From Persicaria tinctoria (taxonomy: Eukaryota > Streptophyta > Magnoliopsida > Caryophyllales > Polygonaceae), in contig JBANSL010000001.1 in the NCBI GenBank assembly GCA_037127255.1, forward strand, positions 29,320,501 through 29,384,500: 64,000 nucleotides of DNA, read 5' to 3'. Under the pieces are notes generated by a model. The model made no database searches and was not told where the DNA came from. It was given only the letters and a program-made list of their open reading frames with translations. How positions within the stretch are numbered: the stretch's first letter is position 1; each line of letters begins with the position of its first letter. The translations under genes and the position numbers were made by a program. Shown one piece after another: positions 1-11,267 of the stretch.

Positions 1-717
1 TCAAAATAGGTTACACATGTATTGTATGTATAAGTACTAGAGCAAGCGATTCCTAAAATACACAACTATGACGACAAGAAGAGAATGGGGTTTAAAATCG
101 TCGTTTAGAACACCGAGAAATCTCAGAGGAGATTTCTCAACACCAAGAACCCTTTTTCATAGCCTTCTACTTCTTTGTGTGAGTAGGGACTTAAGTAGCA
201 CCCAACAAGACGAGCTCTCTTGAAGAAATCGCCGCCGACTTTTAAGCTGTCTAGTTAGAAACGCTAGCTTTTCTCCCAAACCCTAGCCCCTTGGGTTACC
301 TGAGAAAGAGAGAGAGAATGTTGCAGTCTGCTAGGTTTCCAAGAGAGCATATAAATAGTCAGAGTCACAACGGTCAGTAAACTAGGGAGAGTGGGCTGGT
401 GAGTGGGTTGTGTTGATAAAAGCCCATATCACAAATAGTCCATCTAAGATATAAATCCACTGATGTAATACTAATCCCCTACATAGGCATGTGTACTAGT
501 TCTTAGCCTCACCAAATGGATCAAAGCTATAGCTATTGGTACCACACATGGTCATACCATGTATATCATATGTTTATGTCACATCACAACCACCACTGTT
601 AAATAAAACGTGTACTCCGGACAAAGTTACACGAGTTTATAACCCATAATATAACTTAAAGTCCTCAAATGTCCTTAACCCTGAGTTTATAACTTTAAAT
701 CACATTAAAGTCCAACA
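1..717 (-). mobile_element. Partial LTR (copia-like), cut by window edge
   Basis: The minus strand begins TGTTGGACTTTAATGTG at 717, a typical plant LTR start, and then runs through a TATA-like TATTTATATG (near 350-360) and a leader-like stretch with CTAGGGTTTGGGAG. The other end lies beyond position 1, so no TSD or internal domain can be checked. It could be a solo LTR or the 5' LTR of an element continuing leftward. No coding sequence is seen in it. The call rests only on the terminus and promoter-like layout. Confidence 0.35.
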
Positions 718-995
718 ATCCAACTAATGATAACAAATAGGTGAGTATTCTAAACTCAAAGCTTTGTTTTAATAAATAGAATTACCAGTTCATCAAATCC
801 ACTTGTATATGAGTTAAAAGTTCAATCGTAACTCAAGATTCAACGACAACAAGAACGAAATCAAAAATCAAAGGCCAAGAATTCCACGTAATCAAAGAAA
901 ATCTAACATCAATTCATAAGAACAATCTATAAGTTAATTTAAACATCCCAAACCCCAAGGGTGTATCCTATGTAGGTCGATGAGGCTCGAGGGGT
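718..995. other. Unassigned AT-rich stretch
   Basis: No gene, repeat end or RNA is recognisable. It lies downstream (minus strand) of the broken exon ending at 996 and could be its 3' untranslated region or an intron. Confidence 0.3.
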
Positions 996-1146
996 TCAAA
1001 GGGCATGATGTGCGGGTCTGATAGGGACGTGAGGTCGCCGATCTGGATCGAGAACGAGAGATGGGGCAGGATGGAAGTGAACAAGGAAGGACGAAGGTGG
1101 AGGTCGAGGGGACGCCATATCTGAAATGTTGGAAGAAAGGGGGTTG
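996..1146 (-). pseudogene. Disrupted host-like exon, 3' part
   Basis: This is the last part of a minus-strand open frame whose start codon is at 48,519. Removing element A (keep one GGTTG) and element G (keep one GGGAG) leaves one frame of 74 codons, from ATG at 48,519 through 19,057-19,026 to the TGA at 996-998. This part is rich in Pro and Ser (MASPRPPPSSFLVHFH). The N-terminus is Ser/Thr/Leu-rich with few acidic residues, which would suit an organelle transit peptide, but no family is recognised. The stop may lie in an intron if the real exon ends earlier. Bases 1,142-1,146 (GGTTG) are the left TSD of element A. That the frame stays open across both insertions is the main support; 74 codons could still be chance. 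Confidence 0.4.
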
Positions 1147-2318
1147 TGACGTGCTTGGGCCCGGGCTCGAGCAAAAGGACCGACGACGAGAGTTTCGAGG
1201 GATCGGGAAGTTTTTGGCAGTTTCTGGAGCAACATATCAGTCGACAAAGAATGCCGATTTACCATCGATTGGCTTGGCTTCTAGGGATTGTGAGTACTAG
1301 CTTTGTATGTCTTGAAGTCACAATCGTATATTAGGGAAGATCTCATCAATCAGAGTTCAAACAAACTGAGAAACAGAGTTTTACCGAGACGTCGCCTGTG
1401 TAGAGACGATTCCGAATGGGGATCGTTTGAGAGGTATTGGGGGCTGTTTTGGGAGTGACGTTTTATGGATGATTAAGGGAGATGATGGGGTTGTGGAAGG
1501 CCTTAGAATGATGGTAAGGTAGGGGATGGGGTTGAAGGATATGTGATGCAAGATCGCTCTCGGCCTCGCACTCCGAGCTCAATCCAACACTCGATCTTCC
1601 GCACACTCGGCCTCACACTTCGAGTGTTTTCGACCCTTTGATTCCGTCGTCTCTCACTAGGGAATCACTCTTAGCATCTCACCAAGAGGTTTTATCTGGC
1701 ATCTCACCGAGATAGATTTTGTTTCTTAACCCGAAACGAATGAAGCACAAAGCTTAGTTTTTTCTCAAATTCAACTTGTCTATGAAGAAGTTCTTACATC
1801 CCTTTATATACGAAAATATTGATGCTATGAAAAATAAAATAAAATAAAATAAATTGATAAACTAATGACGGATAATACGAAAGGGTTTATGAGATTTATG
1901 ACGCAGAGATGGATAACCAAAATGGGGAAAACGAATGGTCTTGGTTTCCATCAATGAGATGGAAGTTCGGAAATCTCTAAAGCCCCATCATTTAATCCGA
2001 TTTAATTGAATGCATTCCGTCTTCGTTTATTGCATTACCGACAAGCTGCCAGCTTTTTGAACTGCTGCAAAGATCCCAAATTTCGGCCATTTTCCAAGCT
2101 GAATTGATGATTGCATCCTTCGATAAAGTTGTAGCCACTTAAAATACCTTTTCAACAAGTTCTCATTGGCTTCAATTAAAACTTTATACAGCCAGAACGA
2201 GCCAAAATACCAAGATGTCGCCAAACAGTTTTCCGAAATAAAAGTTGATGTTCAGCTCCGAAGACAAATCTTTGTAGGAAAAAAGAGTCAAGCTCATGGG
2301 CGACTATGATCACATCAT
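1147..2318 (-). repeat. 3' LTR of element A (1,172 bp)
   Basis: It is a near copy of 3,051-3,555 joined to 18,362-19,025. On the minus strand a TATA-like TATATAAAGG is at 1,801-1,810, repeated at the matching place in the other LTR (near 18,511), which is the likely promoter. The ends are TG and CA. Confidence 0.9.
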
Positions 2319-3003
2319 CCTCCTCCCCTTGAAGAGAATTCATCTTGGAATCCGTGATGGAAATGAGTGACTTCTTTGGACACGTGGCATCTTCTTTGAA
2401 AGGATGTTTAATCTTCTCTTCTTCTTCTTGAATCATGAAAGGCAAGTAAGACAGAATGAAAGAGGTCACATCCAACCACTTACATGACATGGAATTCAAA
2501 AAGCTAGGCATGTCGGTTGACATTCGTTTCTGCTTTATGGAAAGTTCAACCTTGGGAAGTTCGATGATTTCTTCATCTTTCTCAAGCTCAAGGTTGACCT
2601 TCACAATCTCAATAGGAACATCCTTGGACTTCCTTTATTTCATCTTAAGTGTCTCGCCCATGGCTGTAGAGCATGTAGTCTTTAAAGAGGGAGGTGGGGC
2701 TGTTGTGGGTTCCGATAGCTTAGACCCCAACGAGATGACGACTTTTCGAATTTTCTTTATTTGTTGCATTGAGTCTTCCGTGAGCTTGCGAATCTTTTGC
2801 CAAGGTGGTTTAACCTTCTTCTTATGTCGAGCCTCATCCTCTCGAGCCCTTTTCTTTCGATATCACCTCCAGAGCTCGTGATGAACTACATCATATGTAT
2901 CACCATCCATGTCACTCCAACGAAGATACCCATCATCATAGGCTCGAATAGCCCATCGGATGTACTCTTTGGAAAAAGACTTGGAACTCGTATTCTTGAA
3001 CAT
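2176..3003 (-). pseudogene. Single open frame of element A, no known family
   Basis: A minus-strand frame starts with ATG at 3,003, 48 bases after the PBS, and keeps the same phase to 2,176 with two in-frame stops (TGA near 2,862; TAA near 2,620). It crosses the internal/LTR boundary at 2,318 and ends inside the 3' LTR. The protein begins MFKNTSSKSFSKEYIRWAIR, then has a Lys/Arg-rich stretch (RKKRAREDEARHKKK) and an acidic C-terminal half (EEEEKIKHPFKED, LQGEEDD). I see no zinc knuckle, protease DTG/DSG or RT motif, so it is not a recognisable Gag or Pol. It may be a shortened Gag or a sequence captured from the host. The two stops mean this copy is dead. Confidence 0.5.
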
Positions 3004-3036
3004 TTTGCCCCGAAAACTTGAGGAACCCTTGTCGTT

Positions 3037-3048
3037 GCTCTGATACCA
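3037..3048 (-). other. Primer-binding site of element A
   Basis: The minus strand reads TGGTATCAGAGC two bases after the LTR end, the usual initiator tRNA-Met complement. It fixes the element's orientation. Confidence 0.85.
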
Positions 3049-3050
3049 CT

Positions 3051-3555
3051 TGACGTGTTTGGGCCCGGGCTTGAGAAAAAGGACCGGTGATGAGAGTTCC
3101 GAGAGGACATGAAGTTTTGGGCAGTTTCTGGTGCAACAGATTAGTCGACAAAGAATGATGATTTCCCGTCGATTTGCTTGGCTTCTCGAGGCGTGCACAT
3201 ACTAGTTTTGTAGATCTTGAAGTCACAGTCACATATTAGGGAAGATCTCGTCAATCGGAGGTCAGACGAAGTGGGAAACAGAGTTTTACCGAGACGTCGC
3301 CTGTGCATAGACGATTCCGAATGTGGCTCGTTTGAGAATTATTCAGGGTTGTTTTGGAAGTTACGTGTTCGGGATGATTGAGGGAGATGATGGGGTTGTG
3401 GAAGACCTTAAAATGATGGTAAGGTAGGAGATGGGGTTGAGGGATATGTGATGCAAGATCGCTCTCCTCGCACTCCGAGCTCTCTCAAACACTCGATTTT
3501 CCGCACTCTCGGCCTCGCACTCCGAGTGTTTCCGACCCTTTGATTCCATCATCTC
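3051..3555 (-). repeat. 5' LTR of element A, inner part (interrupted)
   Basis: It matches 1,147-1,655 of the other LTR and stops where Copia B was inserted. The rest of this LTR resumes at 18,357. Confidence 0.9.
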
Positions 3556-3698
3556 TGTAAGATTGTATTGATCGATATAAAATCCCCCTTAGGGTTTCAT
3601 TCCTCATAATGCCAATATATATAGATTACAAGTGAGTAAGACTGGGCCTGAGCCAATAGGCGCATACACTATACAATGTGTAAATATTTAATCTATCA
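3556..3698 (-). repeat. 3' LTR of Copia B
   Basis: It is 143 bp and nearly identical to 18,214-18,356. The abutting minus-strand purine tract is at 3,699-3,707. Confidence 0.9.
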
Positions 3699-4909
3699 AA
3701 CCCCCGCAGTCAAAAGTGGAGGTTCCCGAACAGTGAGACTGGACCGAAAATCGAGGAATAATTGATGAGGTAAATCCTTTATGAAGATATCAGTGTACTG
3801 ATAGGAGGATTGGACATGAAGAATACGAACATGTCCATGAGCAACCTTGTCCCGAACAAAGTGGAGATCGAGCTCAATGTGCTTGGTTAACTAATGTTGG
3901 ACCAGGTTGCGGGCGAGATAGATGGTAAACACATTGTCCGTGTAGACTAGGGTGGCCTTCTGAAGAGGGTAGCGGAGCTCAAGCAAGAGATTACGCAGCC
4001 AGGAGCATTCGGAGACAAAGTTGGCGACACCTCGGTACTGAGCCTCGACGTTGGAACGAGAGACCATAGACTGACGGTTCGCGGACCAGCACACAAGGGT
4101 GTCATGGAGGAAGACACATTAACTAGACATGGAGCGGCATGAGTCAGGACACCCACCCCAATCCACATCAGTGTAGGCGATGAGGTCATGTCGAGAGGAA
4201 AGGGAGATCGTGGTGCCTATGTCCATCGTACAACTGATATACCGAATGATCCGCTTTAAGGCCTGAAAGTGTGACTCCCTAGGCGCGTCCATAAACAAGC
4301 AGATCTGCTGAACGACATAGCTGATGTCTAGCCGAGTAAATGTAAGATATTGTAAAGCCCTGGCAAGGCTCCGATACATTGTAGGATCATCAAACAGTGG
4401 ACCAGAGTTAGCACTGAGCTTGTTGGAGGAATCGACAGGAGTGGCGACAGGCTTGCAGTTGCTCATCTTGGCCCGAGCAACAATTTCTGCAGCATACTTA
4501 CTCTGAAAGAGAAACAACCCAGACGCATGACGTTGCACGGAGACCCCTAAGAAATAAGTCAACGGCCCAAGATCAGACATGGCAAACTCGGAGCTCAACT
4601 GGGCGATGATGGATGTCCGGAGTGCATCAGAGGAGGCAGTGAGAATGATGTCGTCGGCATAAAGTAATAAAAAAGCCATGTCTGCTCCTCTGCGATATAT
4701 AAACAGAGACGAATCGGAACGGATGCCAACAAAACCCAACCGGAGCAGATGAGATGCAAAACGCTAGAACAATGCCCGAGGGGCCTGTTTCAGACCATAC
4801 AGAGAGCGCTTTAGGAGATAGATGGACATGCAGAAGGGCATTCTTGACATCCAGATGATGAATAGACCAATGTCGTGATAAAGCTTGGCTCAGCACCACA
4901 CGGATAGTG
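3699..4909 (-). pseudogene. Copia B reverse transcriptase (C-terminal) and RNase H relic
   Basis: The minus strand continues the RT broken by CACTA C. The frame from 4,909 gives ATIRVVLSQALSR then LDVKNALLH, the conserved Copia RT block, and the catalytic motif LLYADDIILTAS lies near 4,660. LGPLTYFLGVSVQ and the ARALQYLTFTRLDISY block follow, and then an RNase H tail (SRSNVEAQYRG ... LVYTDN) around 3,890-4,070. The motif spacing is that of the Ale/Retrofit lineage. Several frames are needed to read it, so it carries frameshifts and stops and is inactive. It would have copied the element's RNA into DNA inside virus-like particles. Confidence 0.85.
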
Positions 4910-5179
4910 CACTACTAGAATACGACAATTAGACATCATATGATTTAAGTTTGTCAAAAAAAGAAACAGATGTTAAAATTCATATATTACATCAATTTTT
5001 TTTTGATGTTTTAAAAAGTTTACACAACGGTCAAATATTTTGACAGATATAAAATTATTGGTTCCGAAAAAAATTAAAATGAGCGTGGATTCAAATATTC
5101 AAAGTTCAAAATTGAAATACACAAAGGGATTTCAAAATTTGGGGAAAATATTAACAATTAGCAAAATTGCCCTCTCTCC

Positions 5180-6035
5180 ACGTTCATTAGTCCAAAATCA
5201 CTCTCTTCTCTCCCCACTATTTTTCAAGATCCTCTCTTCTCTCACCGGTTCTCCCTAGATGTCCTCGCCACTGCCTTTGCCCCTGTTGCCGCCGCCACCA
5301 CCGCCGCCACCTCTCTTTTCTCTCCCTCTTCAATCTGCCACTTCTCCTCCTCCTCCTCCCACAAATCTGAGATATGAGATCTCATCAACCCTTATTGACC
5401 TATTATCGTGACTTCTCTTCCCCTCTATCCCTCACCCCCTTAAAACCCTCACCACCATTCGAGTCAGCGCACCTCCTCCTTTTCCATCGTAGGGGTCTTC
5501 TCCATCACCATATCTGACAAAGAGGGTGACTCCACCATGACTCCGTCAGCACCGTGACTACGTCGGGCTAAATTGCTGCTCGTTAATGTCAGATCTCCAG
5601 CATCTTCAACAAAAGTAGATCTCGAGCACCTTTGACATAAGTGGATCTCGACCAACATTCTCATATCTCCAACATATCCATTATCCGGTAATCTCTTCAA
5701 GCCCTTTTCATTTCAATTCAAAATCTTGATTATTGTTTAGTTAGGGTTTTATTTCGAGGGCCATTGAGGTTTGTTTAGGGTTTGATTTTTTGGATTCTAG
5801 TAACTTCTTTCGTTCCTGGCTTTCTTTTCAATTTTCTTGAGATTATGTAGTTTAGACTCTCGGATTCTGAAGTTTGGACTCTCGAATCTAATGTGTGTTC
5901 TCAGTTCAGTAAGATTTTGAAGAACATATAGAGAAGGGAGAGGAGATTTTGAAGCCTTCTGGGGTGCTTTTGGATGCTCCTCTCTTTCAGGTAGTAGATG
6001 CTTGTTCCAAACAAAAATTGAGTTAATTCTTTTAC
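5180..6035 (+). other. Gene-start-like segment inside CACTA C
   Basis: A pyrimidine-rich leader (CTCTTCTCTCCCC) precedes an ATG at 5,258 with a 50-codon Pro/Leu/Ser-rich frame (MSSPLPLPLLPPPPPPPP) that stops near 5,410. At 5,927-6,028 another open stretch reads EKGEEILKPSGVLLDAPLFQ before a stop. GGGTTT/TAGGGTTT leader motifs lie between them. This looks like the 5' end of a host gene captured by the transposon, but no family is recognised and no exon boundary is proven. It could equally be the transposon's own promoter. Confidence 0.3.
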
Positions 6036-7092
6036 AATTCCCCTTTTATAGATTTCTAGCTTTGATTTATTAGTGTTTCTAGCTTGGTAGCTCTACCTCT
6101 ATGGTTTTATGAGTTCAATGTTTTATTTTCTAGATCTAGAATAGGCTAGATCTTGGTTTTGAGTTTTAGGGTTCCCATCTTTCCTATTCACGACATCAAA
6201 CAGGAGAATTAACCTAGTATTAATGCCTATAACCAAATTAAGGTAGTTTGCCAACAAGGAGTGCTGAGAATCTGTTTATGGAGTAGCAAGTTACATGATT
6301 ATTGTGTTGTTTACATGCTGAATAAAACTCCAAATTTCTTAATTCATTAACCTCATTGGGTGCAAGATCCAAGTTTTTTACTTCCACTCCATCGTAAGCT
6401 TTTTATCTTCCTAATTTAGCTTATATTAATTCTTAATCGAGAAATCACAAACAATCAATTGGTATTTCGATTGTTTTAGTTTGTGAATCAACCCTATGAT
6501 TGAAGTTTTTATGGAATCTACTCTCTTGGAAAGTCCAAGAGTCATTTCCACATGAATCATTTTTTTTGTCCAAAATGATGGGCGGCTAAGAAAATCGTAT
6601 GACCAGGCAAATGTTTATATTTCTTTTATGAATCTATGCTAGCCTTGTATCTCTCATATATAGTTCTAATAGCAAGTTTCAAATAATATAATATGTCACA
6701 AAAAAATATATAAATTGATAATTGATCATAAAGTGCTATTCACACCATAGAAGCATCATTGACAAGAACTCACTTGAGACTTGAACTCTAAAAAATCTTA
6801 TCCTTACACCCCACAACCGATTAGTCACATAATTAATTAATCACTAACATTCCATAGGTACTGATGCATGCACTGGAGTAGTTTAGAGCTTTCTGAAGGT
6901 TGCTAGGTAATAAGCATCGTAACATTATGTGGAGCAAAAGAACTGTTACTTGACGTGGAAAGAGTTGCACTTTTTTTTTTTTACTCATTCATCATTTCTT
7001 ATTGGACTGGACATCAAAGGTCAACTGATCAAGGCATGTAGGTACTGTTGTAACTTGTGTAGTTCTTATGATTGATTTAATTGTTTTACTTT
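6036..7092. other. CACTA C interior, non-coding
   Basis: AT-rich, intron-like sequence with no open frame, repeat end or RNA recognised. Confidence 0.4.
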
Positions 7093-10000
7093 TGTAACGG
7101 ACCGGGATTATGATTCCCGGGTTACGTTTCGAGGGATGAAATCACTCGTTAGGATCTTGCGCCCCGAGTACAGGTTGAAGGTTTGAAATTCTACTATAAC
7201 GTTTTCAAATGGGATTTCATACCCAAAATTCGAAAGGATCGTTGGAATCCCTGGGGAAGTCCCCTGTACATGTCGTAAGTCTAAGCGTGGAAAACCAGTA
7301 GTCATACAAATAGCGGAATCAAGGTGTAATACAAGAAGGTACCACGGCAGAGCCGATTCAAAACCAAATCAATAAGCATATTTATCGAAATCTAATAGGC
7401 AATATTAGCGGGGTTAGACCATTCTTTGCAATCACCCAAGAGAGTTCCCACTTCACGGAAGCAATGAACAATCCTGCTGCAAAACAAACCTAAAAAAAAT
7501 ATGTATGCGGGTCAGTGTCAGATCGAAGCCCTACGCAATATAATCCCAAACAAGCAAACACATACACACGCTAGTCCTAATAAAGATGCTTCTAGATGCA
7601 AGACGGAATATTAACACACTAACTTGCTCCTAAGATCAAGTGCGTAAATATAATAAGGCATTAACACCAAATACCAAGTGGTATATCCCTCTCCTACCCC
7701 CACCCCCTTCCGATAGGGAGGAGATTGGCCAGCTCGTGAATGCATTCCATTAGAATCGAGCGGCACGCATGCCCAACCCGTATCCACAATAAAGCCCGCA
7801 TGCAGATCATAATATAAGTAAAGGAAGTTCCATGACTCGATTGACTCAGAATGGGACCCGATGGGACTGGGCCATCCTATAACCCTAGCAAAGACTCTAG
7901 TTACTTCACAGATAACAACCGTTTTATTTACAAAAGCAATGAGTAAACGAATGCTCAATCATGAGTGCGATCCTAGCAGGATACTACATGGCATGCTTTA
8001 TTATGAACACAAGCACCTAGTATGCACATGGCTACAAGCAGGGAGATCTCTTTTTCAAATCTGAGTGAGCTCATATAGGAACTCACCTGGCTACGCAGAA
8101 CAGCATAATAGAAGATCCAACATACATCATTCATAATCACAAGGTATTAACTAGATACATATCAGAACATATATATAAGTATACGTCTAATCATTCCAGA
8201 ATTCAAGCACACATCATTCAACGAGAATAGCACTCATATCGCAATCATCATCACATCAAGTTCAACCACTCATCATGATGCCACATTCCATAAGACCACA
8301 TCATTATCATCATTCCGTTCTACCACATTCGTATATTCGCAATAATACTCATAAATTCGCATGATCATATATCTCCAAGGTTCATCATATTAATCATAGC
8401 TCACAAGGCATAAGTAAAATGATACGAAATTCTAACACCTCATCATGTCGTTAGTCATTCATTCATGCCATTAATCCACACACATCATGCTATTAGTCAA
8501 TTAATCATATCAACATTCTAGTTAGTCACCGATCACATACTCCCAAGTTAGTTCCGAAACCGTTTCAAAATCTGAATCATCTAGTTAGACATTCCGACCT
8601 TTTGAAAATGCTCGTCAAGTTCCTGTTTTGATTTAAATCCAATAATAACTTTTCAATCTCCAAGTCTCATAATATTTTATTCCTTTTAAATCACCATGAT
8701 ATTATATCCTTAAATCTTACTAATAACATTTTATATTTAACACTCAAGCATTAATATTTAATATTTTAATTATCCTCTTACATTAAACATTTCCAAATCC
8801 TTTAAAACCCCAATCATATTTATTTAATAAAGTCAGCCCCTTATTTTATAAAAATTATAAACCGACCCCTTTTATTTTGTAAACTCAAAACCGAACCCAA
8901 CTCTTCATAATTTTGAGGATTAACAAATAAATTTGCCCACAATACATTTTCATTTTAAACCCAAAAGTCCGGCCTAGCAATACCAGGCCCAAACCCACCC
9001 TTTCTTGCATCTATTGAATCTGAACCCAGAAGTAACATAAAAGAGATGGGCCCACGTTGATGTGGCTGCTGATGTGGAGGAGGCGGGGCCAACCAGTTCT
9101 TCTTCTTCCACATGTGGCTTTCTTTGTTCGAAAGAACACCGGCAGACGCTATTCGAAGCCGGAAATCCCGCCTGCCTGCTCTCGCTCACTGCTCTTTCAC
9201 GCTGCCCTTGCTCTCGAGCTCTCCCGTTTGACCTCGCCTCGCACCCCTGTCCTTCCCACTTGCTCTCCCTCGCCGCTCAATCTCGCCGGATCTCACTCGC
9301 TCTCTCCGGTCTCGCACTCTCGTCTCTCTCGCACACTATCCCGCCGATTAGTCAATCAGAGATGGGATGAAAAGATCACACATGTATTCATAAATAGAGG
9401 TAGGTGGAGGTTTAGGTAGCTCACCGGGGGGTTTCGCCTCACCGGGATGTGTGGAGCACCGGGGAGGTGGCGTCCCGGGCCTGTCGAGGTCGGGTTCTCT
9501 TCGGAAATAACCTAAGAGAGATGGGGAAGGTTAAAGGTGGAAGCTTTATTGCATTTGGAGGCGAAAGGAAGAGGAAGGAGCGAGAATCGAGTCCGTACCT
9601 TCCGAAAACCGAACAGGGGAAGCGATGTAGGGGCTGCGCTTGGCTTCGGGGAGCTCCTGGGCTCATATGGATGCCTGCGGATGTCGAGAGGATGGAGGAG
9701 TGCTCCTGCAGCTTTTCGTCGAGGATGGAAGGAGGTGGAGCTTGGTGGGGTGCTCTGCGCTTTCGAAAGGAGACGACAATGGTGAAGGATGCTGGCGCGG
9801 TGAACGACGAGGAGAAGAGAGGAAGTGCTGGTGGCCGACTGACTTGGCAAGATAGAAATGAAGTGGAGGGAGTAAGGTGGATGTGCTTGGAGTGCTCCTC
9901 TCGGCAAAACAAGGGAGAAGGATTGGGGGATGCGACTTCAGTGGGGGTGACGTTGGTGGTGGTGTGGCAGTGGTGGAAGGGTGGCACCAAGGAGGTGAAA

Positions 10001-10442
10001 AGTGGAGCTATGCTCTTCGGCAATTCCTCAAATGGGAGAGGGGGGTGTTTGAAGTTGAAAATGGAATGTGGGACAATGAGATGGGTTTTTGGTCAAAATT
10101 GCAGGTTGTTGTTTGTCCTCTTGTGTTTGTGTGGGTGTGAAAGGAGATCTTTTTCAATGGGTCAAAGAATCTGATTTTTTGTGAGGAGGGAATTGTTGTT
10201 TGTTTTCCAAAGAAAGGGGAACCAAGGAATGAGGGAGGGTAGGAGAGGATAAGATTTGTCGAAAAGGGGAGGAGATGAGTTGGAGGTTGAAATTGGATAA
10301 TAAGAATGAGTAAAAATGATGGAAATTGATCTTTAAAAGTTTAAAATTATGTCGGAATTCGATTTAAAAGTTTTTATTTTGATTCATTAAATTTAGAACG
10401 AGTTTTCCCTGAAATATCCGAATTAAATTCGTTTCAATTACA
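7093..10442 (+). mobile_element. Solo LTR D (Tekay-like, 3.35 kb)
   Basis: It begins TGTAACGGACCGGG and ends TTCAATTACA, with a perfect 5-bp TSD ACTTT (7,088-7,092 and 10,443-10,447). The same family occurs as solo LTR K at 36,667-39,817; shared blocks include TTACGTTTCGAGGGATG near the start and CTGGCCAGCTCGTGAATGC. There is no PBS, Gag or Pol between its ends. The long size and TGTAACG start suit Ty3 chromoviruses of the Tekay/Del group, an inference. The GC-rich block at 9,050-10,150 gives overlapping chance open frames on both strands. Confidence 0.85.
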
Positions 10443-10681
10443 ACTTTTCTGTTTGGATCTTCTAATCAGCCTATTATTGGTGCATTACTAGTTTTGTTGT
10501 CCTTTGAGGCATTTGAGTTTTAGGGTTAGTAGGTCTCGTTTTTGAAAGTGTGCGAATTGCAAATTGCAAATTGCTAGTCAATCTTCAGTTTTATGCTTAG
10601 TTAGATTGGAGATTTGCGAAATGTTTTGCCTCTTTCGATTCTTTCAGTGATTTGGCTTTTAACTTATGGTATTGTTTACAG

Positions 10682-10737
10682 ATGTAGAAACTTACCATGG
10701 GCCATTTTTTGGTATTGATATGTCAATTAATGTTAAG
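10682..10737 (+). other. Candidate captured exon 1 in CACTA C
   Basis: TTGTTTACAG precedes 10,682 and GTATTG follows 10,737, so splice-like sites bound 56 bases that read VETYHGPFFGIDMSINVK with no stop. The phase at the 3' end (complete codon) matches the candidate at 14,333. It is unidentified and could be chance. Confidence 0.25.
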
Positions 10738-11267
10738 GTATTGTTTCTCTTTTAATTTCTTCTTATAAATTTGAATGGAAGTTCAAGTTACATGAATTCG
10801 TTGCTGAAATCATTCTGTTGATCTAGGGGTGAGCATGGAGCTAGTATCTAGAAGCCTTTAAAACTCAATTCCCAAATCTGATCCAATTTAAATTGCCCGT
10901 ATGAGTGTTAAGTTTAGACTAGATATAATCTCTCCTTCTGATTAGTTTTTTTTTAATAAAGATATCATGGCTTACAACAAATATATTTATGCTAGACCAG
11001 TGACATATTGGGCTCAATAAGATACCTTGAAATGATCTAGGTTGGTCTCCAAGCGTTCTACTTCATCCTGTAATAGTTTGTTGCAATCCTTTTTTATTAC
11101 TCAGATCATTTATAACAATTTTCAACTTCGTGCATTTTCCTTTTCTGTGATCTGAAATTAATGAAAGAAATAAGATAAGGAAACAGGCATCTAATTTCCA
11201 TCACAAGCCGAAGAGAGAACTTGCTAAAATAGGCTTTAGAAACAGACCTCAGACCTTGCAACTAGGC

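Noticed and set aside
2456..2881. 141-codon plus frame in element A
   Set aside because: Antisense to the single frame of element A, whose PBS and PPT fix the minus orientation.
9439..10174. Overlapping 241- and 194-codon open frames on both strands
   Set aside because: They lie in the GC-rich part of solo LTR D, overlap each other on opposite strands, have low-complexity composition and no recognised motif; chance frames.
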